Shown: piece by piece, positions 1 through 9,357 of the stretch
Position numbering within the stretch: the first letter of the stretch is position 1
Layout: every line of letters begins with the position of its first letter
Assembly: GCF_020164955.1 (NCBI RefSeq)
Contig: NZ_JAIUHG010000012.1
Coordinates: forward strand, 1-64,000
Direction of reading: 5' to 3'
DNA length: 64,000 bases
DNA from: Mesorhizobium sp. CA8
GTDB lineage: Bacteria; Pseudomonadota; Alphaproteobacteria; Rhizobiales; Rhizobiaceae
Position numbers and translations under genes: made by a program
Notes under the pieces: model-generated
Seen by the model: the letters and a program-made list of their open reading frames with translations, nothing else
What the model was told of the DNA's origin: nothing
Databases searched by the model: none

Positions 1-26
1 CCAGCCTCCATTCGCTGGCGATAAAA

Positions 27-65
27 CCGGACAACTCATGTGCTACCTAACCCGGACAACTCATG
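27..65. repeat. Two 14-bp direct repeats resembling the end of an IS21-type element
   Basis: The 14-mer CCGGACAACTCATG occurs at 27-40 and again at 52-65, a 25-bp period, with further similarity on both sides. Short repeated transposase-binding sites just inside the end are typical of IS21-family insertion sequences. No transposase lies in the window, so the element would extend to the left. A short inverted repeat, CCAGC (1-5) with GCTGG (14-18), lies beside it. The repeats are seen directly; the IS21 assignment is inference. Confidence 0.45.
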
Positions 66-128
66 CGCTTACGACACGCCGTCGCGTCCCGCTTGCCTCC
101 GGCGGGCAGCTCCTGTAAGAGAGCCGCC

Positions 129-248
129 ATGACCACGCGCGTCCGCTCCGTCGCCTCCTCTCGCACCGGCTTTGCCGGCGAGACCGCGCGCGCGCTCGCC
201 TCGACCCTGCTTCTTCTCGGCCTTATCGGCGATCGCCGGGTTCGCTGA
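129..248 (+). CDS. Leucine-rich leader peptide upstream of leuA
   Basis: This 39-codon ORF starts with ATG at 129 behind a purine-rich site (AAGAGAG). It ends about 150 bases before leuA. Near its C-terminus it carries the run Leu-Leu-Leu-Leu-Gly-Leu-Ile, encoded CTG CTT CTT CTC GGC CTT ATC. Three of these are CTT, which should be uncommon in GC-rich DNA. Runs of the regulated amino acid's codons just before stem-loops are the hallmark of leader-peptide attenuators in leucine operons of other proteobacteria. The peptide would sense charged leucyl-tRNA. It has no recognisable domain. The Leu cluster and its position are seen; the attenuation role is inferred. Confidence 0.6.
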   Translation: MTTRVRSVASSRTGFAGETARALASTLLLLGLIGDRRVR

Positions 249-2140
<1,892 letters not shown>

Positions 2141-2367
2141 TGTGAAACGACCCGGTTCGGCGACAGGCTGACCGGATGGACCTGTCTGCAGCGTGGCGCA
2201 TTCCAGCTTGCGTCACGCTGCAGAAGCGGACGCGAACCTGCCATTCGTTAACCGCCGGAGGAATTTCCGGTGGCTTACGCGATCGCATAATAGAAGCATC
2301 CTTGTGCGCCGGCGCGAGCGCTATATTATCGCGCCCTAACCTGTGCCGACTTCGAAAGGTTCGACAC

Positions 2368-4146
2368 TTGGAGCATGCCCCGCCTGCCGCCCCCGCAGTG
2401 CGCGAGACATTGGAGCGACTGCTTGCCAGCGAAACGTTCGGACGATCCGAGCGTGCCCGCAGGCTGTTACGCTATCTGGTCGAACGTGAGCAGGCCGGCG
2501 AGGCCGACAGGCTGAAAGGCGTTTCCATCGCCATGGACGTCTTCGGCAAGGACGGCGATTTCGATGCCTCCACCGATGCCGTGGTCAGGGTCCAGGCCGG
2601 ACGTCTGCGCGAACTTCTGGAGCAGTATTTCGCCAATGAAGGCGTTGCCGAGCCAGTGCGCATCGCGATCCCGCGCGGCGGCTATGTCCCTTCCTATGAG
2701 CTGAACGCGATCCGGATGCCTGGCGACGCCAGGTCCGCCTCCGGCAACACCGCGCAGCGGCCCGACGCTTTGGCCGAAGCCGCTCCGGCCGCGACCGGGC
2801 ACCTGGACACCTCTGCGCCGAGCGAACCTGTAGCGCTGATGGCGCCGGCACCTGCGCAGTCGCTCACCCGCCAACTGCGCTTCTTCTGGGCTGCCATGGT
2901 CCTCGTCATTGTCATGCTCGGCGTGCTTATCGTGCGTCAAAGCAATGCCTTCCTTGAGGGCGGCGACACGGTCGAAACGGCGGGCACGGCGAGCATCGCT
3001 GCCCAGCCGACATTCGACTCCCTGCCGCTGATCTACATTGCGGTGAAAGCCGATGGAGCGGAAGCGGCTCGCGTCGCGTCGTCGCTGCGCGCCGGGCTTG
3101 CTGGTTTCGACACCATCGATTTTATTGGGCGCGATGCGGATTCGACGCGCGATCGGTCCGCCGATCCGATCAGTTTCGTTTTCGAAATTGTTCCCGGGCC
3201 CGCTGCCGGCGACGTCACGGTGGAATTGCAGAGCGTCGCGACCGGGCGGGTTCTCCTGTCGCGCAACCTGACATCGGCCGAAAGCGCCCCTGGCGCGGTT
3301 GAAAGCAACATTGCCAGCCTTCTCACCTCGACAGTTCCCGCTTCGGGCGCGATCTACAGCTACATCGACCAGAGCGACATCCGGACGAGCCAGATCGGGT
3401 GTCTGGTGCTCGACGACCGCTATTATCTCGACATGAGCGCCCAGACGCACGAAATTGCGTATCGCTGCCTGGAGAAGCTGGTCAGCGAAGGCACCAAATC
3501 GTCGCTTGTCTACGCGGAGCTGGCCGCCCTTCATGTGGAAGCCGTCACCGCGCACTACGCCTATCCACCGCAAGCGACGCTCGAAAAGGCCATGTCGCTT
3601 GCCCATCGCGCCGTCCAGATGGGGCCGATGAGCCCGCACGCGCATCGCGCTTTCGGCTACCTCAACTCGCGCCTCGGCAACACGGACGAAGCGATCCGCT
3701 TGATGCGCAAGGCTTACGAACTCAACCCGTATGATCTCGGCATGGCCGCCGCCTATGGCTACGGGCTGATCTTCGCCGGCAAATATGATGAGGGAACGCC
3801 GATCCTGGGCCATGCGGTCGAGGCCTTCAGCGGCCATCCGACATGGTGGGATTATGGCCTGTTCATCGGAGCCTTCATGCAGGGTGATATGAAGAAGGCC
3901 GCGATCGCCAGCGAGTCACTGCGCACGACGTCGTCCAAGTCGCATTATCTGGCCGCGCGCCTGATCGGCGCGAGGATTTCCGGGCGCGAGAAGCTGGCGC
4001 GCGAGCTTGCCAACGAACTCACCGCCGAATTCCCGAACTTTGTCGCCAACCCGCGCGCAACATTCGTCGACCGCAAATACCCCGCCGATCTCACCGACCG
4101 GCTGGTCCAGTCTTTGCGCGCCGCCGGGATCGGCAACCCGAGCTAA
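2368..4146 (+). CDS. Membrane protein with N-terminal regulatory-type domain and TPR region
   Basis: The N-terminal ~100 residues (FGRSERARRLLRYLVE ... RVQAGRLRELL ... IPRGGYVPSYE) match a domain found at the start of many rhizobial TPR, TolB-like and adenylate-cyclase-like proteins. One membrane helix lies at about residues 170-190. The C-terminal half has tetratricopeptide-like helices around residues 420-490. No cyclase catalytic domain is present. I chose TTG at 2368 (AAAGG 8 bases upstream) because sequence before it is not protein-like; an in-frame ATG at 2176 would add 64 residues. The layout suggests a membrane-anchored sensor or scaffold, but no function is known. Confidence 0.75.
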   Translation: MEHAPPAAPAVRETLERLLASETFGRSERARRLLRYLVEREQAGEADRLKGVSIAMDVFGKDGDFDASTDAVVRVQAGRLRELLEQYFANEGVAEPVRIAIPRGGYVPSYELNAIRMPGDARSASGNTAQRPDALAEAAPAATGHLDTSAPSEPVALMAPAPAQSLTRQLRFFWAAMVLVIVMLGVLIVRQSNAFLEGGDTVETAGTASIAAQPTFDSLPLIYIAVKADGAEAARVASSLRAGLAGFDTIDFIGRDADSTRDRSADPISFVFEIVPGPAAGDVTVELQSVATGRVLLSRNLTSAESAPGAVESNIASLLTSTVPASGAIYSYIDQSDIRTSQIGCLVLDDRYYLDMSAQTHEIAYRCLEKLVSEGTKSSLVYAELAALHVEAVTAHYAYPPQATLEKAMSLAHRAVQMGPMSPHAHRAFGYLNSRLGNTDEAIRLMRKAYELNPYDLGMAAAYGYGLIFAGKYDEGTPILGHAVEAFSGHPTWWDYGLFIGAFMQGDMKKAAIASESLRTTSSKSHYLAARLIGARISGREKLARELANELTAEFPNFVANPRATFVDRKYPADLTDRLVQSLRAAGIGNPS

Positions 4147-4334
4147 TCCAGCTCTTCGTGGGTATTTGGACCGGAATTATGATGCTGTGATCCGCCAAAT
4201 ATTAATTCATGCTTGCGCGTCGGGCGCTGACGGGATGCTGCGGTCGCGAAAATTTTACTGGCCATAGGTCTGGTTCGGGAGCAATTCAGCCACAAGTTGA
4301 AGTAGCTCCTGTCTTGTTTACCGCTCCATTTTTC

Positions 4335-5138
4335 ATGCTTCCATTCCCTTATGCCGTCGAACGTGGCGCTGGTCCGAGGACGATCGTGCTTCTGCACGGC
4401 TTCGGAGCCTGTGGTGAGATCTGGCGTGATGTCGCGACCTCGCTGGCGGCGGAGGCGAGGGTCCTGGCCTATGATCTGCCGGGCCATGGGGAGTCCCTGG
4501 AGTGCGAAGGCATGGGCGGCGCCAAGCCGGCAGCGCAAGCCATCCTCGCCGATCTGGCCGGGCGCCAGTTGGGCAAAGTCCATCTCGTTGGTCACTCCAT
4601 GGGCGGCGCGATCGCGACATTGATGGCGCTTGCCGACCCCGAAAGGGTTGCCTCGCTCACTCTGTTGGCGCCCGGCGGCTTCGGCCCGGAAATCAATGCA
4701 GACTTGCTGCGCCGCTATGCCGCCGCGGCCGGCAGGAGAGAAGTCCGCGCCAGCCTTGCCGCCATGTCGGGCCCGCGCAGCGTGCCGCCCGACCATGTGG
4801 TGGATGCACTGTTCCGGATGCGCAAACGGCCGGGCCAGTTGCAGACCCTGATCGATATGGCGGCGTCGATGACAAGGGATGACCGGCAAGGGGTCGTCCC
4901 CCGCGCGCAGTTGGATATGCTCGACATGCCGGTGATGGTCGTCTTGGGAGCGGAGGATCCGGTGCTGCCGGCCGAGCAGGCCGAGGCGCTGCCGTCGCAT
5001 TTCCATCTGCACCATGTCCTTGACGCAGGTCATATGCTGATCGAGGAAGCTCCGGACCTCGTTGCCGAAATCGTGCGTCGCAACACGCGACGGCGCGGCA
5101 GACGGTTGCGCCCGCCGCTGGGCGCCGCGGCGAGTTGA
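4335..5138 (+). CDS. Alpha/beta-fold hydrolase
   Basis: This 267-residue protein carries the whole alpha/beta-hydrolase signature. HGFG at residues 21-24 gives the oxyanion hole, GHSMGG places the nucleophile at Ser88, and GAEDPV gives the acid Asp208. AGHMLIEEAP supplies His233. It resembles stand-alone hydrolases related to acetoin dehydrogenase E2-associated domains, but the substrate cannot be read from sequence. The ATG at 4335 starts directly on the conserved core; an upstream ATG at 4209 would add 42 non-conserved residues. The Arg-rich C-terminus (residues 248-258) may not be folded. Neighbours do not point to a pathway. Confidence 0.85.
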   Translation: MLPFPYAVERGAGPRTIVLLHGFGACGEIWRDVATSLAAEARVLAYDLPGHGESLECEGMGGAKPAAQAILADLAGRQLGKVHLVGHSMGGAIATLMALADPERVASLTLLAPGGFGPEINADLLRRYAAAAGRREVRASLAAMSGPRSVPPDHVVDALFRMRKRPGQLQTLIDMAASMTRDDRQGVVPRAQLDMLDMPVMVVLGAEDPVLPAEQAEALPSHFHLHHVLDAGHMLIEEAPDLVAEIVRRNTRRRGRRLRPPLGAAAS

Positions 5139-5260
5139 TTGCTGAGTACCCTGCCGGGATCGGCTCTCCCGACCGACCTCGAAGCATCCTTGACGCGCTT
5201 TATGCGGACTGGGGCGGCCGCGCCGCTCATCGTCGGCAGTGCATTTTTCCGGCGACTGTG

Positions 5261-5275
5261 TTAATTCGCTGTTAA
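5261..5275 (+). promoter_or_regulatory. Perfect CtrA box TTAA-N7-TTAA
   Basis: TTAA at 5261-5264 and TTAA at 5272-5275 are separated by seven bases and followed by CCA, giving the full TTAA-N7-TTAACC CtrA consensus. The site lies 20 bases before the ATG at 5296. CtrA itself is encoded about 13 kb away in this window. The match is exact; binding is inferred. Confidence 0.65.
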
Positions 5276-5295
5276 CCAACAGCGAGACAGCCGCC

Positions 5296-5913
5296 ATGAA
5301 GGATGCAGGCGACAAAATCAACCCGATGGAGCCGTCGCGAAAGCTCTCGGACGCCATACGCGATGTCAAGAACGCCTTCGCCGACCGCGATGACGTGGTC
5401 GTCGACATGCGCGAGGCGCATCGCATGCGGCTTGATCTGCTGGCAACCGAGCTTGCACCGGTCTTTGCCGATGTCCCGGCCGACATGGACAGCTTCGACT
5501 TCGCCGTCTCGTCCGGCCTGCAGCCCCGGCTATGGATCGATGCGGTGAGTCACGTCGCCATGGGGCGCGACCGCCGCACCTACCGCTTCCTCAAGGATAC
5601 GCGCGTCGGCCGTGTGGTGCTGGCCGAGACGACCGAGATGAAAGCCGTCGCCGATGCGGTGACGCGCTACGTGGCCGAACGGGTCGTCGAGCGGCAGCAC
5701 ATGATGGAGGGCGGCGTGGAGAGTGCCGTTCCCGGCCTGCATCGTCCCGTGGTCCGGGAGGCGGAGACGCCCATTCAATCCGAAAGCCGCCTCAATGGCT
5801 GGACGACCTTCTTCGCCGGCCTCGGCCTGATAGCCGCCGGTGCGCTTGTCGGCCTGGCGGTTTCGCTGGCGATGTTCTGGGACCGCATCGTGCACATGAA
5901 GATCAGCTTCTGA
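5296..5913 (+). CDS. Conserved hypothetical single-pass membrane protein with a CtrA-type promoter
   Basis: This 205-residue protein has a charged cytoplasmic-looking N-terminal two-thirds and one strong membrane helix near the C-terminus (about residues 168-193, rich in Gly, Ala and Leu). A short basic tail follows. I do not recognise a domain. ATG 5296 is preferred over ATG 5239 because the longer form would run through the CtrA box at 5261-5275. Its 3' end overlaps the convergent phosphoesterase gene by 11 bases. The promoter suggests cell-cycle-controlled expression, perhaps linked to the envelope or division. Confidence 0.7.
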   Translation: MKDAGDKINPMEPSRKLSDAIRDVKNAFADRDDVVVDMREAHRMRLDLLATELAPVFADVPADMDSFDFAVSSGLQPRLWIDAVSHVAMGRDRRTYRFLKDTRVGRVVLAETTEMKAVADAVTRYVAERVVERQHMMEGGVESAVPGLHRPVVREAETPIQSESRLNGWTTFFAGLGLIAAGALVGLAVSLAMFWDRIVHMKISF

Positions 5914-6838
5914 CGAGTTCGCGGTCCTTCACGCCCGGCACATCGAGATCCGTCGTTTGCAGATCCGAAGGCGGCAGTGCCGGCCCGGTCAGGCCGCGCC
6001 GCGTCAAGCGCACGCGCCAAGCGCCCTTTTCGCCATCGATCTCGAACAGATTGTACTGAGCGGCCGGATGCTTGCCGCCCGGCGCCTGGCCCGCGGCGGC
6101 AACCCCGACCACTGGCACTTTGGCGCCACGTGCGCCGATGGCGAACAAGGACGGCAGATGCGAATGCCCGTGCAGGACGAGCTCCGCGCCATGCCGACGA
6201 ATGACCTTGTGAAAACGAGCGATGCCAAACAGCCGCTTATGTTGCTGGACGGCGCCGCGCACCGGCGGATGGTGGATCATGATGGCGCGGAACAGCCCTT
6301 GTTTCGCCGCATCGTCGAGAATCCTGCCGAGCCGCTCGGCCTGCCCTTCCATGAAGAAGCCATTGGCCATGAAGGGCGCGGTGGCGCGCGCCGTGGTGAC
6401 GCCGATCAGCGCGACATTGCCGCGCACGCGCAGATACGGAAAGGAATTGCGGTCGACCGGACTGTTGACGCCGTCACCCGTCATCCACGGAGCCCACGAC
6501 CGGCAGACCTTGTCGAAAGCGCCCGGCACATAGGCGTCGTGATTGCCGGGGACCACGGAAACATCATGCGGCGATCCAAGCGTCTCCAGCCAGTGCTTGG
6601 CCATCTCGATCTCGCCGTCGAGCGCCAGGTTGACGAGGTCGCCGGTGACGGCGAGATGGTCCGGCGCGCCAGCCTTGATGTCGGCGACGATAGTGTCGAT
6701 CACCGCGTCGTGCATATGGCGGCGGCGGTTGCGCTGCCAGTTGACATAGCCCAGCACGCGCTTGGACGCGAGATCGCGATAGGTTACATCGGGCAGCGGT
6801 CCCAGATGAGCATCGGAAATATGCGCGAGCCTGAACAT
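5903..6838 (-). CDS. Calcineurin-like metallophosphoesterase (CpdA-type)
   Basis: The 311-residue protein shows all five metal-binding blocks of class III phosphodiesterases in order: DAHLG near residue 9, GDLVN, GNHD, HHPP and GHSH. This is the architecture of CpdA-type cyclic-nucleotide phosphodiesterases, two-metal enzymes of the cytoplasm. No signal peptide is seen. The product could hydrolyse cAMP, other cyclic nucleotides or phosphodiesters; sequence alone does not separate these. It is divergent from the Nudix gene, with two strong hairpins between them. Confidence 0.88.
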   Translation of the reverse strand: MFRLAHISDAHLGPLPDVTYRDLASKRVLGYVNWQRNRRRHMHDAVIDTIVADIKAGAPDHLAVTGDLVNLALDGEIEMAKHWLETLGSPHDVSVVPGNHDAYVPGAFDKVCRSWAPWMTGDGVNSPVDRNSFPYLRVRGNVALIGVTTARATAPFMANGFFMEGQAERLGRILDDAAKQGLFRAIMIHHPPVRGAVQQHKRLFGIARFHKVIRRHGAELVLHGHSHLPSLFAIGARGAKVPVVGVAAAGQAPGGKHPAAQYNLFEIDGEKGAWRVRLTRRGLTGPALPPSDLQTTDLDVPGVKDRELVRS

Positions 6839-6897
6839 GGCCCATTCTTAAGCGACGCCGGCGAGGCTTTCCACTCACCCTTTGCTGTTCGCCCAAG

Positions 6898-6998
6898 CAG
6901 GTTCCGCAAAAGCGCCTCACGGTTTTGCGGCCAGAACCTGCGAAAAACAAGGAAAGCCAAGCAGATGTCCGTGGGGCAACCCATGGACATCTGCTTGG
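6898..6998. repeat. Two adjacent stem-loops, one a 19-bp stem with a GCAA tetraloop
   Basis: At 6957-6975 and 6980-6998 two arms form a 19-bp stem (one G-T wobble) closed by GCAA, a GNRA-type tetraloop. Just upstream, 6898-6940 holds nested arms CAGGTT/AACCTG and CCGCAAAA/TTTTGCGG. No T-tract follows, so these are not ordinary terminators. Position between divergent genes and the tandem-hairpin form suggest a rhizobial intergenic palindromic element or a structured 5' leader of the Nudix gene. The structures are seen directly. Confidence 0.6.
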
Positions 6999-7008
6999 GG
7001 ATTGTCGG

Positions 7009-7512
7009 ATGAATCGCCGAGCCGATCCGGAAGATGCATTCCGCCAGACCGGCTGGCCGGGGTTGCGAGCAAAGCTGTTCCATTTTTACTTCCTGCTGCG
7101 CCGCCCGATGACGCTTGGCGTGCGCGGGCTGGTTTATGACCGCGCCTCCAACTCCGTCTTCCTGATCCGCCACACCTATGTTCCCGGCTGGCAGCTCCCC
7201 GGCGGCGGCGTCGAGGTCGGCGAGACCCTTGAGGAAGCGCTGGCGCGCGAATTGGCCGAGGAAGGCAACATCACTTTGACCGCTCCGCCAGTGTTGAAGT
7301 CGATGCATTTCAACCGCCGCCCCAGCAAGCGCGACCATGTCGCTCTCTATCTGATCGAAGCCTTCAGCCAGACGGCGCCGAAACTGCCGGACCACGAGAT
7401 CGCCGAAGCGGGTTTCTTCCCGCTCGACCGGTTGCCGGAAGACGCGACCCCGGCGACGCTGCGGCGGATAGCGGAGATTTTTGAGAGTCAGCCTGTGTCA
7501 GAATTTTGGTAG
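7009..7512 (+). CDS. Nudix hydrolase
   Basis: Nudix enzymes hydrolyse nucleoside diphosphates linked to another group. The 167-residue protein has the Nudix box GGGVEVGETLEEALARELAEE in its middle, matching G-x5-E-x7-RE-x2-EE. The usual Gly near the end of the box is Asn (EEGNI). All catalytic Glu and Arg residues are kept, so activity is expected. ATG 7009 lies directly after the large hairpin ending at 6998, leaving little room for a ribosome site other than GTCGG. An upstream in-frame start at 6925 would run through the hairpin and is less likely. Substrate unknown. Confidence 0.87.
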   Translation: MNRRADPEDAFRQTGWPGLRAKLFHFYFLLRRPMTLGVRGLVYDRASNSVFLIRHTYVPGWQLPGGGVEVGETLEEALARELAEEGNITLTAPPVLKSMHFNRRPSKRDHVALYLIEAFSQTAPKLPDHEIAEAGFFPLDRLPEDATPATLRRIAEIFESQPVSEFW

Positions 7513-7576
7513 GCTTGCTTTCTTGTTGCAAAAAACTTTATGCTCTACTTCCGTCAATTTGGGGATTGGGGAAGCA

Positions 7577-8059
7577 GTGAGCAACAGCGATGACACTTCC
7601 ATAAGCGTCTGGCCCTATGTTGGATACTATGCTTTAACGATGGTGGCCTTGACGATCGCACTTGGTATATTGGTGATCGCCGTCCCAGCGTTTTCAGAGG
7701 TAATCGGCAAGGCCGCTGGATTTGCGATAAGCTTCGGATCGGCCAACATCGCGCTCTCTAAGTTCATAAGAAGAAACGGCCGATTGTTCATTCACAGGGA
7801 ATATTGGACGATAGTTCTGCTCTCAACCCTGGCAGCCTTTTTGATTTCGGCGCCGCTGGGTTGGCTAGCCATTTTAGGAGAAGCGAAACGGCACGACCTG
7901 AGCGGCGTTCCCTTGGCCGTGTGGGTTGGAAGTGTTCTGTTCGCTTTCCTGTTGACGTTTGGCTTGAATGCCGCCTGGTATTCAAGCCGATTTGGCAAAA
8001 CTCTGCTGAAAGTCGAACTTGCCAGGCGAGCCCGCAGCGATACCGAGGCCTTCCGTTAG
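7577..8059 (+). CDS. Small four-helix membrane protein, possibly ABZJ_00895-like
   Basis: This 160-residue protein has four predicted membrane helices (starting near residues 12, 45, 73 and 108) and a short basic C-terminal tail. GTG at 7577 is chosen because GGGGAAG sits just upstream and the sequence becomes hydrophobic after a short polar start; an ATG at 7481 would overlap the Nudix gene. Topology and size recall the uncharacterised ABZJ_00895 membrane family, but this is only a resemblance. Local base composition is clearly more AT-rich than the neighbours, hinting at acquisition. It converges with the next gene, 6 bases away. Confidence 0.65.
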   Translation: MSNSDDTSISVWPYVGYYALTMVALTIALGILVIAVPAFSEVIGKAAGFAISFGSANIALSKFIRRNGRLFIHREYWTIVLLSTLAAFLISAPLGWLAILGEAKRHDLSGVPLAVWVGSVLFAFLLTFGLNAAWYSSRFGKTLLKVELARRARSDTEAFR

Positions 8060-8065
8060 ATCGGG

Positions 8066-9052
8066 TCACGCCGCCTTCCTGAACCTGTTGCGGTCATGCG
8101 GCGCGGCATAATCGAGTTCCGGCCCTGCCGGAACGATCCCCGTCGGGTTGATCGATCTGTGGCTGCCGTAATAATGCGCCTTGATGTGATGCAGGTTGAC
8201 TGTGCCAGAGACGCCGGGCACCTGATAGAGATCGCGCAGGTAGTTCGACAGGTTCGGATAGTCGGCGATGCGGCGCAGATTGCACTTGAAGTGGCCGACA
8301 TAGACCGGATCGAAGCGCACCAGCGTCGTGAACAGCCGCCAGTCCGCCTCGGTGATGTGCTCGCCAGCCAGATAGCGCTGCTTCGAAAGCCGCTCCTCGA
8401 TCGTATCGAGCGCCGCGAACAATTCGCCGAACGCTTCCTCATAGGCTTTCTGCGTCGTGGCGAAGCCGGCGCGATAGACGCCGTTGTTGATCGCCGGATA
8501 AACCAGCGCATTGATCTTGTCGATCTCCGCGCGCCGCCCTGCCGGGTAGAAGTCGAGACGCGCATCGCCCCATTCGTCGAAGGCGGAATTGAGCATGCGG
8601 ATGATCTCGGAGGACTCGTTGTTGACGATCGTCTTTTCTTGCTTGTCCCACAGAATCGGCACCGTCACGCGGCCTGAATAGGCCGGATCGGCCTTGGCAT
8701 AGATCTGGTGCAGGAAATCGAGGCCGTAAAGCGTGTCCCCGGTGGCGCCGTCCTCGGCTTTGAAGGTCCAGCCGTTTTCGCCCATGAAATGGTGCACAAC
8801 GGAAATGGAGATGATGCCCTCCAGCTTCTTCAGAGCGCGGAAGATCAGCGTGCGATGCGCCCAGGGACAGGCGAGCGACACGTAGAGATGATAGCGGCCG
8901 GGTTCCGCCTTGAAGCCGCCCCTTCGCCCCTCTGCCGGCCTGCCGTCGCGCGTGATCCAGTCGCGCCATTGCGACTCCGTCCGCACGAACCGCCCACCGC
9001 TGTCGGTGTTGGGCGCGCTATCCCGCCATTTGCCTTCGATCAGCAATCCCAT
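8066..9052 (-). CDS. Glutathionyl-hydroquinone reductase (Xi-class GST, YqjG/EcmA type)
   Basis: These enzymes reduce glutathionyl-hydroquinones with glutathione, using a catalytic Cys. The 328-residue protein has the thioredoxin-fold N-terminal half with the signature SLACPWAHR (Cys62). The C-terminal helical domain is typical of the family (ITEADWRLFTTLVRFDPVYVGHFK). Length fits the family. ATG 9052 has GGGAG at a good distance; an upstream ATG at 9073 adds seven residues. Its promoter region carries two tandem perfect palindromes (9123-9160), suggesting control by a dedicated repressor, perhaps quinone-responsive. The regulator is not adjacent. Confidence 0.92.
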   Translation of the reverse strand: MGLLIEGKWRDSAPNTDSGGRFVRTESQWRDWITRDGRPAEGRRGGFKAEPGRYHLYVSLACPWAHRTLIFRALKKLEGIISISVVHHFMGENGWTFKAEDGATGDTLYGLDFLHQIYAKADPAYSGRVTVPILWDKQEKTIVNNESSEIIRMLNSAFDEWGDARLDFYPAGRRAEIDKINALVYPAINNGVYRAGFATTQKAYEEAFGELFAALDTIEERLSKQRYLAGEHITEADWRLFTTLVRFDPVYVGHFKCNLRRIADYPNLSNYLRDLYQVPGVSGTVNLHHIKAHYYGSHRSINPTGIVPAGPELDYAAPHDRNRFRKAA

Positions 9053-9122
9053 CGAAAATCTCCCTGTGCTCACACATATCTAGACCGATAACCGGACTGG
9101 CGAAGCCTTCGGGCACTGAACA

Positions 9123-9169
9123 GTTCGTCAAACGACGAACCAGTTCGTCAAGCGACGAACCGGCTCGTC
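9123..9169. promoter_or_regulatory. Tandem palindromic operator GTTCGTC-N4-GACGAAC x2
   Basis: Two perfect 7-bp inverted repeats with 4-base spacers lie at 9123-9140 and 9143-9160, exactly 20 bases apart. A degenerate third half, GCTCGTC, is at 9163-9169. On the minus strand each palindrome overlaps a TTGACG, a good -35 hexamer for the reductase gene starting at 9052. The spacing puts both sites on nearly the same DNA face, as expected for a cooperative dimeric repressor of TetR type. The repeats are seen; the regulator class is a guess. Confidence 0.65.
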
Positions 9170-9234
9170 TGGAGCAAAGAAAGGCAAAAGGCACCGATTG
9201 CAGCGACACAAAATTGGTGCTAGCGGAGGCGCCC

Positions 9235-9291
9235 ATGTTCGACTTTGCCTCGATCCGGTTCGACCGACGACGAAAGGGCGCCCGCGCTTAA
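9235..9291 (+). CDS. Candidate 18-residue leader peptide with three consecutive CGA codons
   Basis: ATG 9235 follows a strong ribosome site (CGGAGG) by 7 bases. The ORF encodes MFDFASIRFDRRRKGARA, with three CGA Arg codons in a row. CGA is usually slow to decode. The stop at 9289-9291 lies inside a perfect inverted repeat, GCGCTT-AAG-AAGCGC (9284-9298), 67 bases before the GNAT gene. This looks like a translated leader able to couple ribosome movement to expression of the next gene. No homologue is known to me. Confidence 0.4.
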   Translation: MFDFASIRFDRRRKGARA

Positions 9292-9357
9292 GAAGCGCTG
9301 ACTGGCGAACGCTGCCGCTTGCAGCAAACCTTCCTCGCATACCGGAACGCAAAGACC

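Noticed and set aside
4147..4334. Extra coding region or longer hydrolase N-terminus
   Set aside because: Sequence upstream of ATG 4335 shows no family match and no ribosome site for ATG 4209.
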